This document shows, piece by piece, positions 43,880 through 52,404 of a DNA stretch of 64,000 bases. Below the pieces are notes generated by a model. The model was not told where the DNA came from and ran no database searches. It worked only from the letters and a program-made list of their open reading frames with translations. Positions within the stretch are counted from its first letter, which is position 1. Every line of letters begins with the position of its first letter. Position numbers and translations under genes: made by a program. The stretch lies in NCBI GenBank assembly GCA_902623585.1, contig CACNUO010000002.1:1-64000 (forward strand), given 5' to 3'. The stretch is from an uncultured Alphaproteobacteria bacterium. Its GTDB lineage: Bacteria > Pseudomonadota > Alphaproteobacteria > HIMB59 > GCA-002718135.

Positions 43880-45379
43880 ATGAGAATTTTATACGTAGAC
43901 ATAGACTCTTTGAGGCCTGATCATTTAGGATGTTATGGTTATCATAGAAACACATCTCCTACGATTGATTCAATAGCAAAAGAAGGGGTCAAGTTTACAA
44001 ATTTTTATTCAACTGACACACCGTGCCTACCTAGCAGAACTGCTTTGTTTGGAGGTAATTTTGGTTTCAAAACTGGAGTTGTTAATCATGGCGGTGAATT
44101 CTCTGATATTGCTCCTAGAAAAAATATTTGGAATAGAGAATTTAAAGGCGGTTTGAGAGGAGAATACGCTTTTACATCTCTTGGAAAAGTTCTTCGAGAT
44201 GCAGGATATTATACAGCAAGTATCAGTCCTTTCCCTGAAAGACATACTGCCTATCAAGTTTGGTTTGGTTTTACCGAAACATATGACACTGGAAAAGGTG
44301 GATTAGAAAATGCTGATGAAGTCTACCCTGTTATAAAAAAATGGTTAGAAAATAATGGAGAAAAAGAAAATTGGTTCTTACATGTAAATATGTGGGACCC
44401 TCATACTCCATATGATACTCCTGAAGAATTTGGAAATCCATTTAAAGATGATCCTATCGAAGAATGGGTAACAGAAGAATTAATTAAAAAACAAAGGAAT
44501 AGTTTCGGACCGCATAGCGCTAGAGAAGTTCCAGGATTTGATGAAGATCTTGGAGGAAAGTATACAATGGGAGTGGGTGAAATTAAAAATACTTCTGATG
44601 CTAAAGAACAAATTGATGCATATGATACTGGAATTAAATACGCAGATTTTTATTTAAATGAAGTTTTTGAAGATTTAAAAAAAATGAATCTTTGGGATGA
44701 TACAGCAATAATTATTTCAGCAGACCACGGAGAAAATCAAGGTGAGTTAAATGTTTGGGGAGATCACCAAACAGCTGATCATATAACTAATAGAGTTCCA
44801 TTAATAATTAGATGGCCAGGGATAACAGATACAAATAAAGGAAGTACTGTAGAAAATAAATTTTATAATTTAGATTTAACTTCAACTATTTCTCAAATTA
44901 CTTCATCTTCTCAACCTGACAGATGGGATGGTATTAATTTCACTGAAAATTTAACTAATAGTAAATCATCAAATGGAAGAGATTATTTAGTTATTAGTCA
45001 TGGTGCTTGGAGTTGTCAAAGATCTGTAAGATGGGATAATTGGTTACTGATAAGAACGTACGATACTGGTTTAAAAGATTTTCCAAAATATATGCTTTTT
45101 GATATTGAAAAGGATCCGCATGAGTTGAATAATCTCGCAGATCAGCATAAAGATCTCGTAGCTCATGGAATGTTTTTAATCGATGAGTGGATTGAAGAAA
45201 ATATGTATGAGGCTGATAGAGGAGATCCACTTCAAGGTGTAATTAGAGAAGGTGGTCCTCATCATGCAAATATTTATTCAAAAGTCTGGAATACATATGT
45301 TGAGCGTCTTGAAAAAACAGATAGAAAAAAACACGCTGACAATCTTAGGAAATATAAAGGAAAACCTTTTAGTAAATAA
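43880..45379 (+). CDS. Cytoplasmic sulfatase with CLPSR active-site motif
   Basis: This 499-residue protein opens with ILYVDIDSLRPDHLGCYGY, the acidic metal site of one sulfatase subgroup, and has no signal peptide. The expected nucleophile Cys49 lies in STDTPCLPSRTALFGG, so position two of the motif is Leu, not Ser or Thr. The second metal site is in IISADHGENQGE, and FLHVNMWDPHTPYDTP lies between. It is 16 bp downstream of the first sulfatase. The DxDSLRxD opening is found in many uncharacterised bacterial sulfatases; substrate unknown. Confidence 0.85.
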   Translation: MRILYVDIDSLRPDHLGCYGYHRNTSPTIDSIAKEGVKFTNFYSTDTPCLPSRTALFGGNFGFKTGVVNHGGEFSDIAPRKNIWNREFKGGLRGEYAFTSLGKVLRDAGYYTASISPFPERHTAYQVWFGFTETYDTGKGGLENADEVYPVIKKWLENNGEKENWFLHVNMWDPHTPYDTPEEFGNPFKDDPIEEWVTEELIKKQRNSFGPHSAREVPGFDEDLGGKYTMGVGEIKNTSDAKEQIDAYDTGIKYADFYLNEVFEDLKKMNLWDDTAIIISADHGENQGELNVWGDHQTADHITNRVPLIIRWPGITDTNKGSTVENKFYNLDLTSTISQITSSSQPDRWDGINFTENLTNSKSSNGRDYLVISHGAWSCQRSVRWDNWLLIRTYDTGLKDFPKYMLFDIEKDPHELNNLADQHKDLVAHGMFLIDEWIEENMYEADRGDPLQGVIREGGPHHANIYSKVWNTYVERLEKTDRKKHADNLRKYKGKPFSK

Positions 45380-45391
45380 ATCTAAATCATA

Positions 45392-46759
45392 ATGAATATT
45401 AAATCTAAACCAAATATTATTGTATTTTTTACTGATCAACAACGCTGGGATACTTCTGGTTTACATGGTAATCCATTATCCTTGATGGAGAACTTCGATC
45501 ATTATGCAGTCGAAGGTACACATCTTTATAACTCATTTACATGCCAACCAGTTTGTGGGCCTGCAAGAGCTTCATTACAATCAGGAATGTATGCAACAAA
45601 AACTGGATGTTTTAAAAATAGAATACCTTTAAAAAAAAATATTAAAACTCTAGCAAAACATTTATCAAAAGAAGGTTATGCAACTGGATATATTGGAAAA
45701 TGGCATCTCGGCTCATCTGAACCGGTTAAAAAAGAGGATAGAGGTGGTTATGATTATTGGTTAGGATCAAATCTATTAGAATTTACTTCTGATGCTTATG
45801 AAACATATGTTTATGATGGACAAAATAAAAAAGTATTTCTTCCAGGATATAGAGTTGATGCAATAACTGATGCAGCTATAAATTTTATAAAACTAAATCA
45901 AAAAAAACCATTTTTTCTTTTCGTCTCTCTTATTGAGCCACATCACCAAAACAATACAGATGATTATCCACCACCTATTGGATACAGAGAAAAATATACA
46001 GGCAAGTGGTCTCCTCCAGATCTTTCATCTCTGGTTGGATCTTCTCCTCGACATTTAGGAGGTTATTATGGAATGGTGAAGAGAATAGATGAAGCTTATG
46101 GAAGAATGATTGATGTTATTAAAAGCTTAAAATTATTTGATGATAGTGCAATTATTTTTACATCAGATCATGGAAATAATTTTAAAACACGAAATAGAGA
46201 ATATAAACGTTCATGTCATGAAAGTTCAATACGGGTTCCTACTTCTTTAATTGGAAATGTTTTCCAACAAGGTGGCCGAATAAAAGAACTAACCAATATA
46301 TTAGATATTCATGCAACAATATTAGATTTGGCAAAAGTAAAAAATACCTCTCATTGTGATGGTAGTTCAGTATTGCCCTTAGTAAATAAAACATCAAAAA
46401 AATGGGAAAACGAAATTTTTGTTCAAATTAGTGAGAGTCAATTAGCTAGAAGTTTAAGAACTGAAAAATGGAAATATTGTATTGCTGATCAAGACTCTAA
46501 TGGGAGTGATAAACCTTCATCTAATCAATACACAGAAACAAATTTATACGATCTTGATGCTGATCCGTATGAATTAAATAACTTAATTGGTATTAGTACT
46601 TATGATGAAATAGTAACCTCCTTGAGAAAAAAGATTAAAAGTAAAATTAAAAAAGTTGAAAATATAACAACTAAAATTACAAAAGCTAAAAATGTAAATA
46701 ATCCTGGTCAAATGGGATTAAATCCTGATTCTTTTCATAGATTAAAGAAAAAACTTTAA
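45392..46759 (+). CDS. Cytoplasmic sulfatase with CGPAR active-site motif
   Basis: This 455-residue protein begins with KPNIIVFFTDQQRWDTSGL, the metal-binding start of the TDQQR subgroup, and lacks a signal peptide. The candidate nucleophile is Cys55 in PVCGPARASLQSGMYATK, a C-x-P-x-R motif with Ala at position four, as also seen in choline sulfatase-like enzymes. IGKWHLG and FTSDHGNNF supply the remaining conserved sites, and FFLFVSLIEPHHQN contains the usual His pair. It follows the second sulfatase by 12 bp. Confidence 0.85.
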   Translation: MNIKSKPNIIVFFTDQQRWDTSGLHGNPLSLMENFDHYAVEGTHLYNSFTCQPVCGPARASLQSGMYATKTGCFKNRIPLKKNIKTLAKHLSKEGYATGYIGKWHLGSSEPVKKEDRGGYDYWLGSNLLEFTSDAYETYVYDGQNKKVFLPGYRVDAITDAAINFIKLNQKKPFFLFVSLIEPHHQNNTDDYPPPIGYREKYTGKWSPPDLSSLVGSSPRHLGGYYGMVKRIDEAYGRMIDVIKSLKLFDDSAIIFTSDHGNNFKTRNREYKRSCHESSIRVPTSLIGNVFQQGGRIKELTNILDIHATILDLAKVKNTSHCDGSSVLPLVNKTSKKWENEIFVQISESQLARSLRTEKWKYCIADQDSNGSDKPSSNQYTETNLYDLDADPYELNNLIGISTYDEIVTSLRKKIKSKIKKVENITTKITKAKNVNNPGQMGLNPDSFHRLKKKL

Positions 46760-46790
46760 TAATTATTTTTTTCGTATTAGTCTGGTATTT

Positions 46791-48302
46791 ATGAAAACAG
46801 TTTTTCTTTTATTTGATTCATTAAATAAAAGAATGTTAAATTCTTATGGTGGTAAATATATTGAAACACCAAATTTTAACCGATTAGCAAAAAAATCAGT
46901 TCAATTTAATAATCATTATATTGGTAGTATGCCCTGTATGCCGGCAAGACGTGATATGCATTCAGGTCGATTAAGTTTTCTTCACCGTGCATGGGGTCCT
47001 TTAGAACCATTTGATAATTCATTTCCAGAAATCTTAAGACTTAATAATACATATACTCATCTTGTGACTGATCATTATCATTACTTCGAAGATGGTGGTG
47101 CAACGTATCATAATAGATTTAACTCATGGGATTTTATTAGAGGACAAGAGAGTGACCCGTGGAAAGCAATGGTTCAACCACCACTTGAAAAATTAAGAGA
47201 AAAATATCATCAATCACAATTAAATTTAACTGATAGAGAAACAGGTTATTATCATTACGCAATCAATAGTGAATTTATTAAAGAAGAAAAAGATTTTCCT
47301 TCAGTTAAATGTTTTGAATCTGGTTTAGACTTTATAAATATTAATAAAGATTCTGATAATTGGTTTCTTCAACTCGAAACTTTTGATCCTCACGAACCTT
47401 TTTTTGCGCCAGAGCGATTTAGAGAAAAACTAAAAACAAATTATACTGGCCCAAGATTAGATTGGCCTCAGTATGATAGAGTGAAAGAAACAGATGATGA
47501 GGTTGCAGAGTTAAAAGCCAATTACATTGCTTTAGTTGGTCTATGTGATTATTTACTTGGTACGGTTTTAGATTATTTTGATGAAAATAATTTATGGAAT
47601 GACACTGCATTGATTTTAACTACAGATCATGGTTTCATGCTTGGAGAACATGATTGGTGGGCTAAAAATAGAATGCCTTTGTATAATGAAATTGCAAATA
47701 TACCTTTTTATTTTTATCACCCGGAATACAAACAATATTCGGGTGAGCAAAGAAATGTTGTAACTCAAAATATTGATTTGATGCCAACATTCATGACAAT
47801 GCATGGTCACAATCTTCCTAAAGAGGTTAAAGGTAAATCTATATTAAACTTTCTAGATAAAGACAGTGAAAATAAGCATTTTGCTTTGTATGGATATTGG
47901 GGTGGGGGAATAAATATATCCGATGGAAATTATACATATTTTCATTTTCCAGAAAATTTTGATCAATATGATAGAAGTAGATTTCAATATACATTGATGC
48001 CAACCAATATGAGGCAATTTTTTTCACATGAAGAGTTGCAAACTGCTACAATGCATGAGCCATTTAACTTTACTAAAAATATTCCAGTAATGAAAGTTAA
48101 TAGAATTCTTAGAAAATCAGATCCACATAAAGCATTAGAAGATACTAAATGTGCTCTTTATAATTTAAAGGATGATCCTGGACAATTAAATCCTATTAAT
48201 GATGAAAATTTAATAAATAAATATAAAAATCTTATGCTGAATGAAATTAAAACTTATGATCCACCAAAGGAATTATTAAACAATTATTTTAAAGAAAACT
48301 AA
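46791..48302 (+). CDS. Cytoplasmic sulfatase with CMPAR active-site motif
   Basis: This 503-residue protein opens with KTVFLLFDSLNKRMLNSYGG and has no signal peptide. The candidate nucleophile Cys49 lies in GSMPCMPARRDMHSGR, with Met and Ala at variable positions of C-x-P-x-R. The metal site LTTDHGFMLGEHDWW and the FLQLETFDPHEPFFAPE segment are intact. This subgroup resembles the DxLxxxxLxxYG sulfatases. Its stop is immediately followed by the ATG of the 92-residue gene, so the two are co-translated. Confidence 0.83.
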   Translation: MKTVFLLFDSLNKRMLNSYGGKYIETPNFNRLAKKSVQFNNHYIGSMPCMPARRDMHSGRLSFLHRAWGPLEPFDNSFPEILRLNNTYTHLVTDHYHYFEDGGATYHNRFNSWDFIRGQESDPWKAMVQPPLEKLREKYHQSQLNLTDRETGYYHYAINSEFIKEEKDFPSVKCFESGLDFININKDSDNWFLQLETFDPHEPFFAPERFREKLKTNYTGPRLDWPQYDRVKETDDEVAELKANYIALVGLCDYLLGTVLDYFDENNLWNDTALILTTDHGFMLGEHDWWAKNRMPLYNEIANIPFYFYHPEYKQYSGEQRNVVTQNIDLMPTFMTMHGHNLPKEVKGKSILNFLDKDSENKHFALYGYWGGGINISDGNYTYFHFPENFDQYDRSRFQYTLMPTNMRQFFSHEELQTATMHEPFNFTKNIPVMKVNRILRKSDPHKALEDTKCALYNLKDDPGQLNPINDENLINKYKNLMLNEIKTYDPPKELLNNYFKEN

Positions 48303-48581
48303 ATGACCAAAAGACAAAAAGTTTTAGTTCTTTATTTGAAGTTTCCGAGTCTAGAAGCTGAAGTTATTTCATGGGCTACTTTTGATGGTACTGGTCAAAA
48401 ACTCCATATGACAGGTGATAGTGATGAGCCTCCTTATCCTACAGGCCTCGACGCCTTATTAGATGGATGGAGATTATTTCAATCAAGTCAAGCCATTCCA
48501 GAGCATCCAGGAGAAGAATTTAGGACTTCATATTTAAAACATGAATTTTTTTTTGAAAAAATAGAAGAAGGAGATTTTTAA
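48303..48581 (+). CDS. Unrecognised 92-residue protein in the sulfatase operon
   Basis: I do not recognise this protein. It has a basic, hydrophobic beginning (VLVLYLKFPSLEAEVISWATF), a central GDSDEPPYPTGLDALLDGWRLF segment with a predicted amphipathic helix, and an acidic aromatic end (KHEFFFEKIEEGDF). There is no signal peptide, membrane helix or Cys. It starts directly after a sulfatase stop and ends 1 bp before the PhyH start, so it lies between two enzymes of one transcript. That tight spacing and good coding character make it a real gene; a small partner or regulatory subunit is only a guess. Confidence 0.7.
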   Translation: MTKRQKVLVLYLKFPSLEAEVISWATFDGTGQKLHMTGDSDEPPYPTGLDALLDGWRLFQSSQAIPEHPGEEFRTSYLKHEFFFEKIEEGDF

Positions 48582-48582
48582 G

Positions 48583-49503
48583 ATGGTACAATTATTATCA
48601 ACTGAGCAAATGGCAGAGTTTGCAAATAGCGGATGCTTATTTTTTGATGGATTAATAGATAATGAAACTAATAAAGAATTTTTAAACGATATTGGACATA
48701 CTGAAATTGAAAACGTTGATAATATGCAAAAGTATTTTCAAAATATTAAAGCTTCTAGCAGCATTCCAAGAATTCCTGCAGGAACACCACTCAAGAATGC
48801 TTATCCACACAAATCTCCCTTAGAAAAAATTTTCCAAAATGAGGTTGTTGCAGGAGCAATTAATAGTTTAGTTGGATCTGAGGCTGTAGTTGATCATCAA
48901 TTTCTTCATCTAACATTCCCAACGAAATACTTTAAAAAAACTAATCAAAGACAGATGTCTCAGGTTAATCATCAAGACAGCACAATCGATCCAAGAATTA
49001 CATTTGATATTCAACTATTCTATTTTCCAACTGATGTTACAAAAGAAATGGGTGGAACAAGATATCACCCTGGTACGCATCTTAGAATTGTAAACGAAAT
49101 GGGAATTGCTAAATATCAAAATATTAAAGGACAAAAAAAAATAGTTTGTAAGGCAGGTACAATTGGGATCTTTCATAATGGCTTGTGGCATGGTGCAGGT
49201 GTTAATTTTTCAGATGAGATTAGATACATGTTCAAAGTAAGATTGCAACCAACAGAAAAACAGGAACTATTATGGGATCCTGAAAAAAAATATAAACCAC
49301 TTCCTAATAAAGCATTATATTGGACAGATGAAAATCAAGAAAAAACAGTCAATGATATTTTAATGAAATCATATCCTTGGCAAGAGGCAGATACAAATCG
49401 ATTAGATAAAATTAATACAATTAAGTTCTGGAGAATGCTCACTGGTAATAAAAATTTAGATATTGATTATTGGCTTACTAGAATTGAGAATGAATTATAT
49501 TAG
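48583..49503 (+). CDS. Phytanoyl-CoA dioxygenase (PhyH) family oxygenase
   Basis: This 306-residue protein has a double-stranded beta-helix with candidate iron ligands HQD in QVNHQDSTIDPR (about residue 129) and a distal His in IFHNGLWHGAGVN, followed by an Arg in YMFKVRLQ. GGTRYHPGTHLRI lies between. It is quite distinct from the PhyH protein at 36529. It is the last gene of the sulfatase operon, so it may hydroxylate the same imported compound, for instance to cleave an ether or amine substituent; this is inference. Its stop overlaps the convergent sulfatase stop by 4 bp. Confidence 0.82.
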   Translation: MVQLLSTEQMAEFANSGCLFFDGLIDNETNKEFLNDIGHTEIENVDNMQKYFQNIKASSSIPRIPAGTPLKNAYPHKSPLEKIFQNEVVAGAINSLVGSEAVVDHQFLHLTFPTKYFKKTNQRQMSQVNHQDSTIDPRITFDIQLFYFPTDVTKEMGGTRYHPGTHLRIVNEMGIAKYQNIKGQKKIVCKAGTIGIFHNGLWHGAGVNFSDEIRYMFKVRLQPTEKQELLWDPEKKYKPLPNKALYWTDENQEKTVNDILMKSYPWQEADTNRLDKINTIKFWRMLTGNKNLDIDYWLTRIENELY

Positions 49504-51002
49504 TTAAAATCTCTTTCATCACCTTTTAAGGGAACAACATCACAAGTTTCTTGATACCAGGAAAGCATTTTATCTTTTAGATCTTTGAGTTGTGACGCAT
49601 ATTGTGGATCATCAATAACATTATTAATTTCTCCTGGATCTTCGATTAAATTATAAAACTCATCTTTTTCGTAAGCTCTTTTAATATATTTAAATTTTTT
49701 ATTTCTGCACATTGTTGCTTTGGTATGCATTAAAATTTCATCCTCTTGACCTTGTAAACTAACTCTAGGGTAATACAGGCCATGGGGTAATTGAAGACTT
49801 TGATTTTCACTCGCTTGTCTCTCTAACCTAAGTCTACCACCCTCCGTAAATACTTCTTCTCTATGATTATCAGTTTTCTGTTCAATAAAATTTTTAATAC
49901 TTTTGCCAAAATGCCAATATGACGGCTCGATATTACTGTAATCATATATGGTTCCCGCAATATCAATTAATTCAATCATTGTATCGCTTACACCATTTAA
50001 TGTATTTTCACTTTTTGGTGGTTTAATAATTAGAGGAACATTCGTAAGACAGTCTTGAAAAGTATTTTGTGTTTTTTCAACTAAATTATAATCACCTGTA
50101 AAGTCACCATGGTCAGATAAAAAAATTATCAAAGTATCATCATACAAATTATTTTCTTTTAGTTGATTGACCAAAAGTCCAAATTGATAATCTACTCTTG
50201 CACACATACCAAGATATACAGCTCGTAATTCATTCCAACGTTCATCGGTCCAATCTTGCATTCTTTGTCCATCCATAATTCCTTTTAATAGACTTGGTTT
50301 GTCTTCCCAAGTTTTGTATTGATATCTACTTGGTATTAAACTTCGATCAATTGATGAGAACCATGGATCTTCTACACAGTAAGGAGGATGCGGATAACCA
50401 AGTGGTAGAAATAAACAGAATGGTTTTTCTTGTTTATAATCTTTTATAAAATCTAATGCGCCATAAACCATGGACCAATCATCATCGAAATAAATTTCTT
50501 TATCTTTTTTATCTAATTTTCCCTTGAAGAAACTATAATAATTATCTCCATCTTCAGGTCCTCGCCATGATAAATCTCCACCATGAGTACCAGGTTGTTG
50601 ACTGTAACCCCATTTTTGAAAATCTCTATTAGTTGGTTCAAAGTAAATATCACAATGATTACGATATCCTTCCTGACCTGCTATCAAATCATTTTTTCCA
50701 CCCCACCAAATGAAGTAATCTTTATTTTTTAGTTCTGATAAAATACTGGAGTCACCTTGATCTGTATGTAACATATAATGCATTGTTCTATGACCATGTA
50801 CATGTGGATACCAGCCAGTCATAAATGAGCAACGACTTGGTGTACAAACTGTTGCTTGACAAAAAGCATTCTTAAATGCAACCCCGTCTTCTTTAATTAT
50901 ACTATCTAAATTAGGAGTTTGTGCGCCTGGATAACCAAGATATCCAAGCATATCTCCTCTCCACTGATCAGGATTAAAAATAACAATATTAGGTTTCTTC
51001 AT
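49500..51002 (-). CDS. Cytoplasmic sulfatase, CTPSR type, convergent to the operon
   Basis: This 500-residue protein starts with KPNIVIFNPDQWRGDMLGYLG and has no signal peptide. The nucleophile Cys53 is in QATVCTPSRCSFMTGWYPHVHGH, a full C-T-P-S-R motif. The second metal site is FLSDHGDFTGDYNLVEK, and PFCLFLPLGYPHPPY holds the conserved His. It faces the PhyH gene tail to tail with a 4 bp overlap and diverges from the next transporter operon. It likely has its own promoter in the 100 bp gap. The PDQWRGD start is shared with arylsulfatase-like and phosphonate monoester hydrolase-like proteins. Confidence 0.87.
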   Translation of the reverse strand: MKKPNIVIFNPDQWRGDMLGYLGYPGAQTPNLDSIIKEDGVAFKNAFCQATVCTPSRCSFMTGWYPHVHGHRTMHYMLHTDQGDSSILSELKNKDYFIWWGGKNDLIAGQEGYRNHCDIYFEPTNRDFQKWGYSQQPGTHGGDLSWRGPEDGDNYYSFFKGKLDKKDKEIYFDDDWSMVYGALDFIKDYKQEKPFCLFLPLGYPHPPYCVEDPWFSSIDRSLIPSRYQYKTWEDKPSLLKGIMDGQRMQDWTDERWNELRAVYLGMCARVDYQFGLLVNQLKENNLYDDTLIIFLSDHGDFTGDYNLVEKTQNTFQDCLTNVPLIIKPPKSENTLNGVSDTMIELIDIAGTIYDYSNIEPSYWHFGKSIKNFIEQKTDNHREEVFTEGGRLRLERQASENQSLQLPHGLYYPRVSLQGQEDEILMHTKATMCRNKKFKYIKRAYEKDEFYNLIEDPGEINNVIDDPQYASQLKDLKDKMLSWYQETCDVVPLKGDERDFN

Positions 51003-51054
51003 TTTAGTATTAATTTTTATATGTTTTTTATATAAAAAAAAGACAATATGATTG

Positions 51055-51082
51055 TTGATTATATTACTTAACTGAGTAAGAT
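51055..51082 (+). promoter_or_regulatory. Candidate sigma-70-type promoter for the second CUT1 operon
   Basis: TTGATT (51055-51060) and TAAGAT (51077-51082) lie 16 bp apart in the gap between divergent genes, placing a start site about 15 nt before the binding-protein gene. This is a plausible match only, given the high AT content. Confidence 0.3.
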
Positions 51083-51094
51083 TATTTAAAATTT

Positions 51095-51100
51095 AGGAGG
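51095..51100 (+). promoter_or_regulatory. Strong ribosome binding site deciding the binding-protein start
   Basis: AGGAGG ends one base before an ATG at 51102 and four bases before a second ATG at 51105. The other binding-protein genes in the window have four to five bases, so 51105 is the better start. Confidence 0.6.
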
Positions 51101-51104
51101 AATG

Positions 51105-52355
51105 ATGAAGAATTTATTTAAATTTATCATAGGTTCAGTATCTTTATTTTTCTTTTCTTCTGTTCAAGCAGATACAATTAAATGGTTACACTTAACTGGT
51201 GAAAGCTCACCTGAGTATCCAAACTTTGTAAGAGCTGTTGAAGAATTTGAAGCTAAAACTGGGCACAAAGTTGAGATGATGTATCTCGAAAATGAATCAT
51301 TTAAAGCTAAACTTCCAACAATGTTACAATCAGATGACAGACCAGATATTTTTAATAGCTGGGGAGGTGGAGTAATGTATGCACAAGCTGAAGCAGGATT
51401 TTTAAGAGATATATCTGATGTTATCACTGATGAATATTTATCTACACTAAGTGCAGCTGCAGCAAATGCATTTGTATACAAAGGACAAAGAGTAGGAGTT
51501 CCAAGAAATGTTTCACAAGTCACGTGGTGGTATAACAAAGATTTAGTTAACCAAGCTGGTGTTGATGTTAATGGTATCAAAATGTGGGACGATCTTCTTT
51601 CAGCAGTAAAACAAATTAAATCTGCTGGCATAACTCCAATTTGTATTGGAGGAAAAGATAAATGGCCTGTTCATTTTATTTGGACACATTTACACATTAG
51701 AAATGGTGGCGAGTCATTATTCCTTGAATCACTCGAAAATGGTGGTTGGGATAGACCAGAGTACATTAAATCAGGTGAACAAATGTTAGAACTTGTAGCC
51801 CTAGAACCTTTTCAAGATGGTTGGTTAAGTCATACTTGGCCTGATCAAGCTGGTTTCTTTGGTGATGGAAAATGTGCAATGGCTTTCATGGGTAATTGGA
51901 TGTATCCAGCTCAAAAATCTAACAGTGCAAGTGGAGAAGGTTTAGGAGACGACAATATGGGTATCTTTAGTATGCCAATGACTCCAGGAGCCCTTGGTGA
52001 CTCTGCTGATACTTTAGGAGGTATCAATGGATGGCTAGTTTCTAAAACTGCACCAGACTCAGCTGTAGAATTTTTAATGCACTTAGTTTCAGCAGACATT
52101 CAAAATGAAGATGCTGCCAAAGGTGCTTATCTTCCAGTTGTAAAAGGTGCAGATAAATCAATTACCAATCCTTTACTTGCTCAAGTTGCAAACAACATTG
52201 GAAACTCACAATATCATCAAATTTTCTATGACCAATTTTTAGGTCCAGATATTGGCAGAGTTGTAAATGATGTTTCTACTGATTTAGCTGCAGGAATTAT
52301 TTCAGCAGAAGAAGCAGCACAACTTGTCCAAGAGTCTTGGGAATTTAATCAGTAA
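51105..52355 (+). CDS. Carbohydrate ABC transporter binding protein (family 1)
   Basis: From the ATG at 51105 the protein has 416 residues, with a Sec signal peptide ending near SSVQA (about residue 22). A family 1 solute-binding fold follows, with HLTGESSPEYPNFVRAVEEFE, FNSWGGGVMYAQAEAGFL and GKCAMAFMGNWMYP. It would deliver an oligosaccharide or glycoside to the two permeases that follow. An AGGAGG precedes it at ideal spacing for this start. A U-tract-less hairpin lies between it and the permeases. Codon use is enriched in C-ending codons relative to the permeases. Confidence 0.92.
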   Translation: MKNLFKFIIGSVSLFFFSSVQADTIKWLHLTGESSPEYPNFVRAVEEFEAKTGHKVEMMYLENESFKAKLPTMLQSDDRPDIFNSWGGGVMYAQAEAGFLRDISDVITDEYLSTLSAAAANAFVYKGQRVGVPRNVSQVTWWYNKDLVNQAGVDVNGIKMWDDLLSAVKQIKSAGITPICIGGKDKWPVHFIWTHLHIRNGGESLFLESLENGGWDRPEYIKSGEQMLELVALEPFQDGWLSHTWPDQAGFFGDGKCAMAFMGNWMYPAQKSNSASGEGLGDDNMGIFSMPMTPGALGDSADTLGGINGWLVSKTAPDSAVEFLMHLVSADIQNEDAAKGAYLPVVKGADKSITNPLLAQVANNIGNSQYHQIFYDQFLGPDIGRVVNDVSTDLAAGIISAEEAAQLVQESWEFNQ

Positions 52356-52365
52356 ATATTTATAA

Positions 52366-52394
52366 AGAGAAGGCTTTTATAAAAAGCCTTCTCT
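52366..52394 (+). other. Long perfect stem-loop after the binding-protein gene, no T-tract
   Basis: AGAGAAGGCTTTT (52366-52378) pairs with AAAAGCCTTCTCT (52382-52394) around a 3-nt loop, 13 perfect pairs. The following bases AGGAAATATAATG form no T-tract and contain the likely ribosome binding site of the permease. It would stabilise the binding-protein message against 3' exonucleases rather than terminate transcription. Confidence 0.85.
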
Positions 52395-52404
52395 AGGAAA
52401 TATA

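Noticed and set aside
42322-48302. Tandem duplication as the origin of the four adjacent sulfatases
   Set aside because: Their N-termini, active-site motifs and lengths differ too much for recent duplication; long matching stretches were not seen between them.
51164-51631. A 155-codon minus-strand reading frame inside the binding-protein gene
   Set aside because: It lies wholly antisense to a well-supported coding gene, has no recognisable domain, and is explained by the codon bias of the highly expressed gene.
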